A stretch of 64,000 nucleotides of DNA from Alteriqipengyuania flavescens (GCF_030406725.1 NZ_CP129107.1:1964501-2028500), one strand, 5' to 3'. Numbered from the stretch's first letter, positions 27,235 through 36,637 are shown. Numbers and translations: made by a program. The notes: generated from the sequence alone by a model not told the origin.

Positions 27235-28188
27235 ATGGATGGAGGCAGCAGAAAGGCCGGCGGGGCGCGGCGCGATTCCCGAGGGGGCAGCGTGCCGGGG
27301 CTGGCCGGGGCCGCGGCCTGGCACCTGAGCGAGCCGGAGCCTGCGGCAGTCCCGGTGCTGATCGCGGTGCCGCATGCGGGCCGCGCCTATCCGCCCGAAC
27401 TCATCGGAAAGATGCGCGATCCCGCGCTGGCGGCCCTGCGGCTGGAAGATCGCTATGTCGACATACTCGCCCGCAAGGTGGCCGAGGCGACCTGCGCGGC
27501 CCTGCTGCAGGCACACGCCCCGCGCGCGATGATCGACCTCAACCGCGCACCCGAAGAAGTCGACTGGACCATGCTGGAAGGCGGCGCTCAGGGTCAGGGG
27601 CGCGGCAGGGGAAGGATCGCCCGGCGGGCGCGCAGCGGCTTGGGACTGGTCCCGCGCCGGCTGTCCGGGATGGGCGAAATCTGGCGCACGCCGCTGCCCG
27701 TGGCCGCGCTCGACCAGCGGATCGGCTCCGTCCACGCGCCCTATCACGACGCGCTCGACGGTGCGCTGCGCTCCCTCCACAGCCGCTGGGGCGCGGCGCT
27801 GCTGGTCGATTTCCACTCGATGCCGCCGCTCGGGCGACAAGGCGAGGCGCCGGGAGCGGAACTTGTAATCGGCGATCGCTTCGGGGCGAGCTGCGACGGC
27901 GGACTGGTCGCGGCGGCCTTCGCCGAAGCCGATCGCCTGGGCCTGCGCGCCGCGCACAACCGCCCATATGCGGGCGGCTACGTGCTCGACCGGCACGGCC
28001 GGCCCGCGCGCGGACGCCATGCGATGCAGTTCGAGATTTGCCGCCGCGCCTATCTCGACATGCGTCTTGCGGAACCGGGTGACCGGCTGGAGGATACGGC
28101 GTCCAAGCTGGCGCTCGTCATCCGGCGGCTGGCTGCGGAAACCGCCGCGCTAGGCTCCGCAACATCGCTCCCCGAAGCTGCCGAATAA
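27235..28188 (+). CDS. N-formylglutamate amidohydrolase family protein
   Basis: The 317-residue protein has the family motifs VLIAVPHAGRAYP, LRLEDRYVD, MIDLNRAPEEVDW, LLVDFHSMPPL and NRPYAGGYV, so the metal-dependent hydrolase fold is intact. The family releases formate from N-formylglutamate or hydrolyses similar N-acyl amino acids. No histidine-degradation genes are nearby, so the substrate is open. The ATG at 27235 was chosen. A GTG at about 27292 after GAGGGGG is a possible shorter start and would still keep the whole domain. Confidence 0.85.
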   Translation: MDGGSRKAGGARRDSRGGSVPGLAGAAAWHLSEPEPAAVPVLIAVPHAGRAYPPELIGKMRDPALAALRLEDRYVDILARKVAEATCAALLQAHAPRAMIDLNRAPEEVDWTMLEGGAQGQGRGRGRIARRARSGLGLVPRRLSGMGEIWRTPLPVAALDQRIGSVHAPYHDALDGALRSLHSRWGAALLVDFHSMPPLGRQGEAPGAELVIGDRFGASCDGGLVAAAFAEADRLGLRAAHNRPYAGGYVLDRHGRPARGRHAMQFEICRRAYLDMRLAEPGDRLEDTASKLALVIRRLAAETAALGSATSLPEAAE

Positions 28189-28248
28189 GCCTCGATAAAA
28201 AGACCACCCCGCACAAGATCGTACGAGGTGGCCAAGGTTCAGGGAGGT

Positions 28249-28270
28249 GGCGCATCGCACGCGATGCGCC
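28249..28270. repeat. Perfect inverted repeat in the intergenic region
   Basis: GGCGCATCG at 28249-28257 and CGATGCGCC at 28262-28270 enclose the loop CACG. It lies between the convergent amidohydrolase and SapC genes. A weaker CCACC/GGTGG hairpin precedes it at about 28202-28232. Confidence 0.6.
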
Positions 28271-28293
28271 AATCCGGACCGGCTATGAGGGGG

Positions 28294-28333
28294 GACCGCC
28301 CCGGACACCTTCAAGATGGGTGCCGGGGCGGTC
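28294..28333. terminator. Large GC-rich stem-loop, candidate bidirectional terminator
   Basis: GACCGCCCCGGACACC at 28294-28309 pairs with GGTGCCGGGGCGGTC ending at 28333. The position between two converging genes fits a shared terminator, but only a short T run follows on the plus strand and none on the minus strand. Confidence 0.5.
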
Positions 28334-28403
28334 GGTTTCAAGTAAGGACTGGCGCTGAAGCGAGCCGCATTTGCGACAGGCTGCGCGCGCGAAATCCAAA
28401 GTT

Positions 28404-29207
28404 TTAGATGTCGACCTGCAGTTCGCCGTTGGCAGGCTGCGGCGCGTTCGGCGTCTTGCCCTGGCGGGTCTGGCGCGCGAAGATGATCCGCATCATGTCG
28501 AGCGACATCAGGTGCGCGTGGATCAGCACGAGAAGGCCGCTCTTGTGCCACTTCTCCACCGTTTCCGTCGGCAGGTTCTGCAGCTTTTCCTGGTCGACCA
28601 TCTTGAAGCCGCGATAGACATACGGCTGCGCGTCGGGCCGGTTGTCCTGGTTGATCGAAACTTCGCCGTCCATCAGGATGTCGGCGTCCTTCAATTCCTG
28701 CATCATCGCCTGCGTGCGCTGACCGGCCTGTTCGAACCGTTCGCAGAACTGCATGACCTGCCGGGTTTCTTCGGACGGCTTGTCACCGTCGAACAGCGCC
28801 TTGCCTTCGTCGAATTCGCCGACGAGGCCGCTGGTCGGATCAAAGCACAGCGACATCTCTTCACTGCCTTCCTTGAGGCGCGCCAGCATAAAGGGATAGC
28901 GGCGGATGTAGGCCGGGATGTAGAGGTCGTCTTCGATGAACTTGCCATCGTCGTTGACGAAGGTGTTGACGCCTTCGTTGAGGCCCATCAGCGCCAACGG
29001 CACCGGCTGGTCGCCCGACGAGAAAATGACCGGGTAGTGGCGCTGCACCTGTGCCAGTTCGTCGGCGGTGACCGGAACGGCGTGCTGGTTCACCAGCCAG
29101 GTCGCATGCTCGGTCTGCTTGGCGTGCCAGCCCGCGTGGTCGCGGGTGTTGAGGGGCATCAGGTCCTGATAGAACAGGGGCAATTGGCTTTGCGGCGCGC
29201 TGGCCAT
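28404..29207 (-). CDS. SapC family protein
   Basis: The protein has 267 residues from the ATG at 29207, which has GGAGA six bases upstream. It shows the SapC pattern: an N-terminal YQDLMPLNTRDHAGW, a central PVIFSSGDQPVPLALMGLNE, FVNDDGKFIEDDLYIPAYIR, and a YRGFKMVDQEKL segment near the end. SapC-type proteins are common beside TonB receptors and halogenases in aquatic Proteobacteria, but no such genes are next to it here. The biochemical role is unknown. No signal peptide or membrane helix is seen. Confidence 0.88.
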   Translation of the reverse strand: MASAPQSQLPLFYQDLMPLNTRDHAGWHAKQTEHATWLVNQHAVPVTADELAQVQRHYPVIFSSGDQPVPLALMGLNEGVNTFVNDDGKFIEDDLYIPAYIRRYPFMLARLKEGSEEMSLCFDPTSGLVGEFDEGKALFDGDKPSEETRQVMQFCERFEQAGQRTQAMMQELKDADILMDGEVSINQDNRPDAQPYVYRGFKMVDQEKLQNLPTETVEKWHKSGLLVLIHAHLMSLDMMRIIFARQTRQGKTPNAPQPANGELQVDI

Positions 29208-29284
29208 GGATTTTCTCCGAAAGTCTGGATTCGTCTGTGTCGGCGGAATGAGGCCGGGCGGCCCGCTTCGCATCGCGGCGCGCT

Positions 29285-30736
29285 TTAAGGGGTTCGCTCG
29301 TCTTTCGCAAGGCGAGCGGGCACCAGCTTGCCGGGATTGAGGAGCCCGGCCGGATCGAGCGCGACCTTGATCGCCTGCATCACCGAGATTTCGGCCGGGG
29401 CGCGGGTTGCGGCCAGCACGTCGCGCTTGTCCTGTCCGATGCCATGCTCCGCGCTGATCGTACCGCCGACCGCCGCGATCCGTTCGTACACAAAGCGACT
29501 GATCGCCTTGCCCTGCTCACGCTCCCACCGTGCGGGTTCGGAGCCTTCGGGCGCAAGCACGTGCAGATGGATGTTGCCGTCGCCCAGGTGGCCGAAACCG
29601 CGCACTTCGTGGCCCGGGAATTGCTGCAGAATGACTGTTTCCAGCATCGTGAGCGTATCGGGCATGGCTTCGGGCGGGACTGCGATGTCGTGCTGCACGG
29701 CGGGGCGGTGGGCCTTTTCAGCCGGCGCGATGTTCTCGCGCAGGGCCCACAGCGCTTCCGCCTGGGTTTCGCTGGCGGCAATCACCGCATCCTCGACGAG
29801 CCCGGCTTCCAGCGCGGACGCGAGGCAAGCCTCGACCGCATCGCCAAGGGCCGCCGCGCCATCCGCATCGGCATCGAATTCCAGCAGCGCGTTCCACGCG
29901 TGCCGCCCTTCCAGCGGGTGGTGCGCATCGGGCAAGTAATCGACCACCGTGTCGAGGCAGTCGGCCGGCACGACTTCGAACCCTTCGAGCGCTGCGCCTA
30001 TGCGGCCCTGGCAATGCAGCAGCAACCGGCGCGCGGTGTGGATATCGGGCAGCCCGGCCCAGACCACCCGCCGTTCCGCAATCGCGGGGACCAGCTTCAG
30101 GACCGCGGCAGTCACGATGCCGAGCGTGCCCTCGGAACCGATGAACACCTGCTTGAGGTCGAAGCCCCGGTTGTCTTTCTTGAGCGGGGCGGTGAGGTCG
30201 AGGATTTCGCCGCCTGGCGTGACCACTTCGAGCCCGGCGACCAGTTCCCGCATTACTCCGTGGCGCAAGACCTGCGTTCCGCCCGCATTGGTGGAGACGA
30301 GCCCGCCGACGGTCGCCGAACCCTTGCCGCCGAGCGACAGGGGAAAGCGCAGGGCCTTTGCCTCAGCCGCCTCGTGCAGTGTTTGCAGCACCACGCCCGC
30401 ACCGCAGCGCGCGAGCGAGGCCGCGCCATCGATCTCCAGCGTGTCGAGCCGTCGCAGGGAAAGGAGGAGCGCCGTCCCGCTCCCGTCGGGGGTGGCGCCC
30501 CCGACCATGCCGCTGTTGCCGCCCTGCGGCACGATCGGCGTGGCGGTTTCGGCGCATAGCTTCACCAGCGCGGCGACCTCTGCCGTGGTGGCGGGCGAGG
30601 CGAGGGCCATGGCCCGCCCTTCGTACCGCCCGCGCCAATCGGTCAGCCACGGTGCCATGGCCTCGGCATCGCGCGACAGGCCCTTGTCGCCCAGGATGGC
30701 GTGCGCGCGGTCGAGGAAAGGGGTCTGGTCGGTCAT
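29285..30736 (-). CDS. FAD-linked oxidase (D-2-hydroxyglutarate / D-lactate dehydrogenase type)
   Basis: The 483-residue enzyme has a vanillyl-alcohol-oxidase-type FAD domain with PQGGNSGMVGGA and GGLVSTNAGGTQVLRHG. The C-terminal substrate domain has HDIAVPPEAMP, GHLGDGNIHLHV and SAEHGIGQDKR. It should oxidise a D-2-hydroxy acid and pass electrons to a quinone or electron-transfer flavoprotein. The sequence cannot separate D-2-hydroxyglutarate, D-lactate and glycolate as substrate. It is upstream of sapC on the same strand, with 77 bases between them, so a shared transcript is possible. Confidence 0.88.
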   Translation of the reverse strand: MTDQTPFLDRAHAILGDKGLSRDAEAMAPWLTDWRGRYEGRAMALASPATTAEVAALVKLCAETATPIVPQGGNSGMVGGATPDGSGTALLLSLRRLDTLEIDGAASLARCGAGVVLQTLHEAAEAKALRFPLSLGGKGSATVGGLVSTNAGGTQVLRHGVMRELVAGLEVVTPGGEILDLTAPLKKDNRGFDLKQVFIGSEGTLGIVTAAVLKLVPAIAERRVVWAGLPDIHTARRLLLHCQGRIGAALEGFEVVPADCLDTVVDYLPDAHHPLEGRHAWNALLEFDADADGAAALGDAVEACLASALEAGLVEDAVIAASETQAEALWALRENIAPAEKAHRPAVQHDIAVPPEAMPDTLTMLETVILQQFPGHEVRGFGHLGDGNIHLHVLAPEGSEPARWEREQGKAISRFVYERIAAVGGTISAEHGIGQDKRDVLAATRAPAEISVMQAIKVALDPAGLLNPGKLVPARLAKDERTP

Positions 30737-30913
30737 CGGAAAACCAGATAGCGATGCGGCAAGCGCCTTACCAGTTCGGAGCCAGTTTTGCGCCAGTTTT
30801 GCCGCTCAACAGGCGCGCGGTGGCAGGATTAAGCCATCGTTCAACCGTACTCTCTATCACGGGACGGGCTCGAATACCCCGACGCCGCTTTCCGCCGGAG
30901 ACCCGCTTACCCC

Positions 30914-31447
30914 ATGCAGTTACTGCCCATCATGCTTGCGCCGCTGGCGCTGATGCTTCCGGCAGTGTCTGCGGGCGGGGCGCAGGATGCGCCCGGGCTG
31001 GGTAAGGGCGATCCGCTGGCGGGATCGACCCTGCAGCCCGCCGCCGCAGGCCCGCTCGTCTGGCAGCCCGAGGTCGGGCGGCAGGTCCGGGTCGAACGCC
31101 GCGTCGTACTGCGCATCGCCCCGCGCCGGACCAGCAGCGCGCCGCCCCCCGACAATCGTAGCCGCGTACGGTATCGCCGGGTCGCGATGGGCGATTGCAT
31201 GCCGATGGAAGATGTCGGCGCCGTCCGGCCTTCGGGAGAGAACCGGCTGCTGTTCTTCCGCCGCAGCGGAGGCATCGTGTCCGCCCGGCTCGAACGCAGC
31301 TGCAGCGCGCGGGCGTATTATTCCGGCTTTTACGTCGAACGCAGCGAGGACGGGCAGATGTGCGTGGCCCGCGAACGCCTGCGGTCGCGCAGCGGGGTAA
31401 CATGCAGCATCGCGTCGCTCGAACGGCTGGAGCCCGTCGCAGAATAA
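30914..31447 (+). CDS. Secreted protein of unknown function (177 aa)
   Basis: A signal peptide is clear (MQLLPIMLAPLALMLPAVSA, cleavage likely before GGAQ). The mature part is basic, with a VERRVVLRIAPRR segment, and has four cysteines (GDCMP, RSCSA, QMCVA, VTCSI) that could form two disulfides. No family was recognised. It stands alone on the plus strand, divergent from the FAD-linked oxidase. The ribosome-binding site is weak (GGAG 14 bases upstream), so the start is less certain than the gene. Confidence 0.7.
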   Translation: MQLLPIMLAPLALMLPAVSAGGAQDAPGLGKGDPLAGSTLQPAAAGPLVWQPEVGRQVRVERRVVLRIAPRRTSSAPPPDNRSRVRYRRVAMGDCMPMEDVGAVRPSGENRLLFFRRSGGIVSARLERSCSARAYYSGFYVERSEDGQMCVARERLRSRSGVTCSIASLERLEPVAE

Positions 31448-31604
31448 CGCGGCAGCCGCGCCGCTCCCGTTTCCTTGACTTTTCCGCCGTTTTCGCCGAG
31501 AGGCGCGGCGCGTTCGCAGCGTTTCGATTGGCCCGCCGGGCCGGATTGCCCGCAAACGCCCAACCAATCGCTTCGATTGACCTTTAGGGATTTAGCCTAA
31601 GCCT

Positions 31605-32993
31605 ATGAAATTTGCCGATCTCGGCCTGTCCGACGAATTGCTCGCTGCGGTCGAAGCCGCGGGCTACGACACGCCTACCCCGATCCAGGCGGAAGCGATT
31701 CCGGCCGTCCAGATGATGAAGGACCTGATCGGCATCGCGCAGACCGGCACCGGCAAAACGGCCAGTTTCGTGCTGCCGCTGATCGACGTGCTCGCCAGCG
31801 GTCGCCGCCGCGCCCGCATGCCGCGGAGCCTCATCCTGGAACCGACCCGCGAACTGGCGGCGCAGGTGGCGGAAAATTTCGAAAAGTACGGCGTCAATCA
31901 CGACCTCAAGATGGCGCTGCTGATCGGCGGCGTGCAGATGGGCGACCAGGTGAAGGCGCTGGACGAAGGCGTCGACGTGCTGATCGCCACGCCGGGCCGC
32001 CTGATGGACCTGTTCGAGCGCGGCAAGATCCTGCTCAACGGTTGTGAACTGCTGGTGATCGACGAAGCCGACCGCATGCTCGATATGGGCTTCATCCCCG
32101 ACATCGAGTTCATTTGCGACAAGCTGCCCGAACCGCGCCAGACGCTGCTGTTCTCTGCCACCATGCCGCCTCCGATCGAGAAGCTGGCAAGCAAGTTCAT
32201 GACCAATCCCAAGCGGATCGAAGTGAGCCGCGCGGCGACCACCAACAAGGACATCACCGCCTTCAAGGTGAACGTCCAGCCGCGCCAGAAGCGCGAGACG
32301 CTGGAATGGCTGCTGCGCAACGACCATGTCGAGACCGCGATCGTCTTCTCCAACCGCAAGACGACCGTGCGAGAGCTCAACAAGCACCTGCAGCGCGCCG
32401 GATTCGCCAGCGGTGAAATCCACGGCGACATCGACCAGGCGACCCGCCAGCGCGAGCTGGAGCGGTTCAAGTCCGGCGACATGAACATCCTCGTCGCCAG
32501 CGACGTCGCTGCGCGCGGGCTCGACATCAAGGGCGTGAGCCACGTGTTCAATTACGACACGCCGTGGCACCCGGACGATTACGTCCACCGCATCGGCCGG
32601 ACGGGGCGTGCGGGGGCCAAGGGTCGCGCCTTCACCTTCGTCACACCCGACGATGCAGAGGCGATCGACAATGTCGAAAAGCTCACCGGCAATCCGATCC
32701 CGGTGTTCGGCAAGAACGACGTCCGCGTCGAACTGAAGCAGCCCGCCGCCGACAAGCCGGAAAAGCGCAGCAAGCCGAAGAAGGCCGAGGCAGAGGACAG
32801 TGAGGCGCCCGAGCAGGCACGCGATCCGTCGCCCGGGCGCAAGCCGCGCAAGGATACGCGCAAGAGCGAGGAAAAGCGCGAGAAGCCTGCAAAGACGCAG
32901 CGCAAGCCGCGCCGCCAGCAGGATGAAGAGCCCGTGCCCGCCGGCGAGTGGAACGGACCGCGTCCGGACTTCCTCGACACCTCGGCAATCTGA
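31605..32993 (+). CDS. DEAD-box RNA helicase (RhlE type)
   Basis: All core motifs are present in this 462-residue protein: the Q motif near TPIQAEAIP, AQTGTGKT, PTRELA, TPGRL, DEAD in VIDEADRMLDMGF, SATMPP, VASDVAARGLDI and HRIGRTGRAG. The C-terminal 80 residues are a lysine- and arginine-rich, low-complexity tail that probably binds RNA. RhlE-type helicases act in ribosome assembly, RNA decay and cold adaptation. The gene follows a 157-base gap in which I see no regulatory element that I can name. Confidence 0.93.
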   Translation: MKFADLGLSDELLAAVEAAGYDTPTPIQAEAIPAVQMMKDLIGIAQTGTGKTASFVLPLIDVLASGRRRARMPRSLILEPTRELAAQVAENFEKYGVNHDLKMALLIGGVQMGDQVKALDEGVDVLIATPGRLMDLFERGKILLNGCELLVIDEADRMLDMGFIPDIEFICDKLPEPRQTLLFSATMPPPIEKLASKFMTNPKRIEVSRAATTNKDITAFKVNVQPRQKRETLEWLLRNDHVETAIVFSNRKTTVRELNKHLQRAGFASGEIHGDIDQATRQRELERFKSGDMNILVASDVAARGLDIKGVSHVFNYDTPWHPDDYVHRIGRTGRAGAKGRAFTFVTPDDAEAIDNVEKLTGNPIPVFGKNDVRVELKQPAADKPEKRSKPKKAEAEDSEAPEQARDPSPGRKPRKDTRKSEEKREKPAKTQRKPRRQQDEEPVPAGEWNGPRPDFLDTSAI

Positions 32994-33031
32994 ACGCGCG
33001 CGTCTGGCGCAAAGTTAACCGAATGTTGAAG

Positions 33032-33054
33032 CCCCGCGCGCGATATGCGCGGGG
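33032..33054 (+). promoter_or_regulatory. Stem-loop abutting the start codon of the sterol-desaturase-like gene
   Basis: CCCCGCGC at 33032-33039 pairs with GCGCGGGG at 33047-33054, directly before the ATG at 33055. It could occlude the ribosome-binding site or act as the 3' structure of the helicase transcript. No T tract follows. Confidence 0.4.
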
Positions 33055-33885
33055 ATGGAAGCCTTCGCATCCGATGCCGCAGCCAAGATGCTGGCCTTCG
33101 CGCCGGCCGCGCTGCTGTTCGCGGTGCTCGCCACGATCCTGAAGCGCGAGCGGATCTGGGCTGCGCTCGCCCGCACGAGGGGCGAGACGCTGACCAACAT
33201 CGGCCTCGTCGCGATCAATTCGCTGATCCTCGCCCCGCTGCTGGTCCTGCCGACCGAACGCTGGAACGATGCGGCGGCGATTTTCCCTGCGATGGCCGCT
33301 TTCTGGGATGCGCAGGGCGCCGCGCTGGTCCTGCCGGTCACGCTGCTGGCGGGCGAATTCGTCATCTACTGGCGCCACCGGGCAGAGCATACGAGATGGC
33401 TCTGGCCGATGCACGCCGTCCACCATTCGGACACGGCGATGACGTGGCTGGCGCTGCTGCGCAAACACCCGCTCGCCAAGGTGCTCTCGCTGTTCGTGGA
33501 TGTCGCGCCGCTGATCCTGCTGGGCCTGCCGGTTTGGGCGATCGTCGTCTGCGGGCTGGCACGCACCTGGTGGGGGTACTTCATCCATGCGGACGTGCCG
33601 TGGACGCTGGGCCCGCTCGGCAAGTGGCTGATCAGTCCGGCTGCCCACCGACTCCACCACATCGATGACCTGGAACTATGCGGCAGCAATTACGGTGGCA
33701 TCCTGACGGTTTGGGACCGCCTGTTCGGCACTTATGTCGACCCCGCACCCTTCATCGATTGCCGGACTGGCGTTGAAGGTGGCTCGAAAGGCCTGGCGGG
33801 CGAACTTGCGCGGCCATTTGCGGGCTGGGCGGCGATGGCGCGCAAGCCCGCCGCGCGGGCCGCGCAGGAAACTGCCGAAGCCTAG
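33055..33885 (+). CDS. Sterol desaturase / fatty acid hydroxylase family membrane protein
   Basis: The 276-residue protein has several membrane helices and the three di-iron histidine clusters of the family: HRAEH (about residue 111), HAVHHSD (about 125) and HRLHHID (about 204). Members hydroxylate or desaturate lipids such as sterols, carotenoids and fatty acids. The substrate cannot be told from this context. The start is uncertain, because a stable hairpin directly precedes the ATG and there is no clear ribosome-binding site. An in-frame ATG at 33088 is an alternative. The stop codon overlaps that of convergent uvrD (CTAG). Confidence 0.85.
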   Translation: MEAFASDAAAKMLAFAPAALLFAVLATILKRERIWAALARTRGETLTNIGLVAINSLILAPLLVLPTERWNDAAAIFPAMAAFWDAQGAALVLPVTLLAGEFVIYWRHRAEHTRWLWPMHAVHHSDTAMTWLALLRKHPLAKVLSLFVDVAPLILLGLPVWAIVVCGLARTWWGYFIHADVPWTLGPLGKWLISPAAHRLHHIDDLELCGSNYGGILTVWDRLFGTYVDPAPFIDCRTGVEGGSKGLAGELARPFAGWAAMARKPAARAAQETAEA

Positions 33886-36182
33886 TCCGCTGGTTTCACG
33901 AAGCTGTCGATGACCCGCTTGGTGCCGGCATCCTCGAAATTGATTTCCAGCTTGTTGCCTTCCTGGCCCATGACCGTGCCGTAACCGAACTTGTCGTGGA
34001 ACACCCGCGCGCCCAGTGCGATGTCGGTGCGCGGCTTGGCGGCGAAGCTGGCGGCGCTGCGGCCCGGCTCCTTCACCCGCACCGGCGTCGTGTCGTATCC
34101 GCTGGCGAGCGCGCGCTGCCAGCCGGGCCCGCGCGCGCTGCTGCGGCCGGGGCGGTTCTGCGAAACGTGGGCGAACGGGTCCTCCGTCTCCGTCCAGTTC
34201 GCGCGCCATAGCGAGGCGCCGCCGGTCATGGTGGTTTCCTGCTCGATATGCTCGTCCGGCAACTCCTCGACGAAGCGGCTGGGGATGGAGCTGGTCCACT
34301 GGCCGTAGATGCGCCGGTTTGCCGCATGCAGGATCGTGCAGCGCCGCCGTGCACGCGTGATGGCGACATAGGCGAGGCGCCGCTCTTCCTCGAGACTGGC
34401 GAGCCCGCCTTCGTCGAGCGCGCGCTGGGAGGGAAACACACCGTCCTCCCACCCCGGCAGGAAGACGTGGTCGAATTCCAGCCCCTTGGCGGCGTGGATG
34501 GTCATGATCGTGACCTTCTCGTCTTCCGCATTGGCATCGTTGTCCATGACCAGCGCGACATGTTCGAGGAAATCGCCGAGCGTGTCATACTCCTCCATCG
34601 CGCGGGCGAGTTCGGACAGGTTCTCCGCGCGGCCCGCAGCCTCCGCCGTCCGGTCCGCTTCCAGCATCGCGTCGTAACCGCTCTCCGCCAGTACGGTACG
34701 CAGCAGTTCGGCGGGGGAGATTTGCTCCGCCATGTCCCGCCAGCGCAGGAAATCGTGGAGCAGGGCGGCGATCGTGTTGCGGGCGCGGGCGGGCAGTTCG
34801 TCGCTGTCGGCCAGTTCCAGCGATGCGGCGGCGAGCGGCTGCTGCGTGCGCCGCGCATGCTGGTGCATCTTCTCGAGCGTCTTGGCACCAAGGCCACGCT
34901 TGGGCTGGTTGTAGATGCGCTCGAACGCCAGGTCGTCCTGCGGCTGGGCAATCACCCGCAGGTAAGCGAGCGCGTCGCGGATTTCCGCGCGTTCGTAGAA
35001 GCGGAAACCGCCGATGATGCGGTAATTGAGGCCGATCTGGATGAAGCGGTCTTCGAACTCGCGGGTCTGGTAGGATGCGCGCACGAGGATGGCGACCTCG
35101 TCCAGCGACGCGCCTTCCCGCTCCAGGCGTTCGATTTCCTCGCCCACGCGGCGCGCTTCCTCCGGCGCGTCCCACACACCGATAACACGGACCTTCTCGC
35201 CTTCGGGCAGCTCGGTCCACAAGGTCTTGCCGAGCCGCTGGCTGTTGGCGTCGATCAGTCCGCCGGCGGCGGCAAGGATTTGCGGGGTGGAGCGATAGTT
35301 CTGCTCCAGCCGCACGACCTTGGCGCCCGGGAAATCCTTCTCGAACCGCAGGATGTTGGCAACCTCCGCCCCGCGCCAGGAATAGATCGACTGGTCGTCA
35401 TCCCCCACGACGCAGATGTTCTTGCGCTCCTGCGCGATCAGCCGCAGCCACAGGTACTGCACGGCGTTGGTGTCCTGGTATTCGTCCACCAGGACGTATT
35501 TGAACCGCTTCTGGTAGCTTTCGAGCACGTCGCGATGCTGGCGCAGGATGTTGAGCATGTGCAGCAGCAAATCGCCGAAGTCGCAGGCGTTGAGCTGTTT
35601 CAGCCGCTCCTGGTAGCGCGCGTACATCGCCTGGCCCTTGCCGTTGCCATACGCCTCGTTGTCGACCGCGGTGAGATCGGCGGGGTTCAGCCCGCGGTTT
35701 TTCCACCCGTCGATCAATCCGGCGAGTTGGCGGGCGGGGAAGCGCTTCTCGTCGAGACCGGCTTCCGCGATCAGCGCCTTGAGCAGGCGCAGCTGGTCGT
35801 CCGTGTCGATGATCGTGTAGTTGGGCTCCAGCCCGACCAGCTCGGCATGGCGGCGCAGCATCTTGGCGCCGATCGAATGGAAGGTGCCGAGCCACGGCAT
35901 GCCTTCCAGCGCCCCGCCGGTCAGCTTGCTGACACGGTCGCGCATTTCGCGCGCCGCCTTGTTGGTGAAGGTGACGCACAGGATCTCGCTCGGCCAAGCC
36001 ATTCGTTCGCGCACGATGTGGGCAAGCCGGTGGGTGAGGGCGGCAGTCTTGCCCGTGCCGGCACCGGCCAGCATCAGCACCGGCCCGTCCAGCGTCATCA
36101 CCGCCTCGCGCTGCGGCGGGTTGAGATGCGCAAGCCACTGCGGAGCGGCCTGTGCAGGCAGGTTGGGGTCGGTTTCGGGCAT
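33882..36182 (-). CDS. uvrD: ATP-dependent DNA helicase UvrD/PcrA
   Basis: The 766-residue SF1A helicase has Walker A AGAGTGKTAALTHR (about residues 39-51), FTNKAAREMRDRV, Walker B VDEYQDTN, GDDDQSIYSWRGA, and the late motifs TIHAAKGLEFDHVFLPGWE and VAITRARR. The C-terminal Tudor-like domain is present (FHDKFGYGTVMG near residue 727). It unwinds DNA 3' to 5' in nucleotide excision and mismatch repair and removes RecA filaments or stalled polymerase. Length and end domain fit UvrD/PcrA rather than Rep. Confidence 0.95.
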   Translation of the reverse strand: MPETDPNLPAQAAPQWLAHLNPPQREAVMTLDGPVLMLAGAGTGKTAALTHRLAHIVRERMAWPSEILCVTFTNKAAREMRDRVSKLTGGALEGMPWLGTFHSIGAKMLRRHAELVGLEPNYTIIDTDDQLRLLKALIAEAGLDEKRFPARQLAGLIDGWKNRGLNPADLTAVDNEAYGNGKGQAMYARYQERLKQLNACDFGDLLLHMLNILRQHRDVLESYQKRFKYVLVDEYQDTNAVQYLWLRLIAQERKNICVVGDDDQSIYSWRGAEVANILRFEKDFPGAKVVRLEQNYRSTPQILAAAGGLIDANSQRLGKTLWTELPEGEKVRVIGVWDAPEEARRVGEEIERLEREGASLDEVAILVRASYQTREFEDRFIQIGLNYRIIGGFRFYERAEIRDALAYLRVIAQPQDDLAFERIYNQPKRGLGAKTLEKMHQHARRTQQPLAAASLELADSDELPARARNTIAALLHDFLRWRDMAEQISPAELLRTVLAESGYDAMLEADRTAEAAGRAENLSELARAMEEYDTLGDFLEHVALVMDNDANAEDEKVTIMTIHAAKGLEFDHVFLPGWEDGVFPSQRALDEGGLASLEEERRLAYVAITRARRRCTILHAANRRIYGQWTSSIPSRFVEELPDEHIEQETTMTGGASLWRANWTETEDPFAHVSQNRPGRSSARGPGWQRALASGYDTTPVRVKEPGRSAASFAAKPRTDIALGARVFHDKFGYGTVMGQEGNKLEINFEDAGTKRVIDSFVKPAD

Positions 36183-36304
36183 GGTGAACAGCTAGGGAAC
36201 ACGGGGCCGCTGCGCAAGGCGTCAGTCCGCGCGAACGCGCTGGCACGCGGAACGGATTTCCATCGTCCGGCGTTTGGATGGCCAGAGAATTGAAGGAGTT
36301 GCCG

Positions 36305-36637
36305 GTGCGCAAGATTTTCACCGCCGCCGCGGCCGCCGCCGTTTTCATCGGACTTCCCGCCGCCGCCTCGGCGCAGGACGCGAACGCATCGGATACCGCC
36401 GATTCCGCGACGGAGGCTGCCAACAGCGGCGGACCGGCAACGCGCCAGGCCGTGCTCGACACGACGCCTGCCCCGCAAAAGGATTATCCGGTTTGCAGTG
36501 CGACCGTGACCGACGGCTGCATCCAGCCGCGCGAGGCCGGGATGAATTACGGCAATCGTCCGCTCGATTACTGGCCAGGCAAGCCTGCCAGCCAGATGAC
36601 CCCGGAAGAAAAGCGCGCTGCCCGTCCGAAAGACTGA
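36305..36637 (+). CDS. Small secreted protein of unknown function (110 aa)
   Basis: A GTG start at 36305 was chosen because AAGGAG lies six bases upstream and the product then begins directly with a signal peptide ending ASAQ. A longer frame starting at 36278 would bury the signal sequence. The mature protein of about 87 residues has two cysteines (YPVCSATVTDGCIQP) and a C-terminal basic tail with MTPEEKRAARP. No family was recognised. It is followed by its own terminator. Confidence 0.75.
   Translation: MRKIFTAAAAAAVFIGLPAAASAQDANASDTADSATEAANSGGPATRQAVLDTTPAPQKDYPVCSATVTDGCIQPREAGMNYGNRPLDYWPGKPASQMTPEEKRAARPKD

Noticed and set aside
28189-28403. 6S RNA or another known structured RNA
   Set aside because: Hairpins are present, but I could not match them to a known consensus, so no RNA gene is claimed.
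34248-36293. 681-codon plus-strand frame opposite uvrD
   Set aside because: All helicase motifs are on the minus strand. The frame is a mirror of that codon bias.
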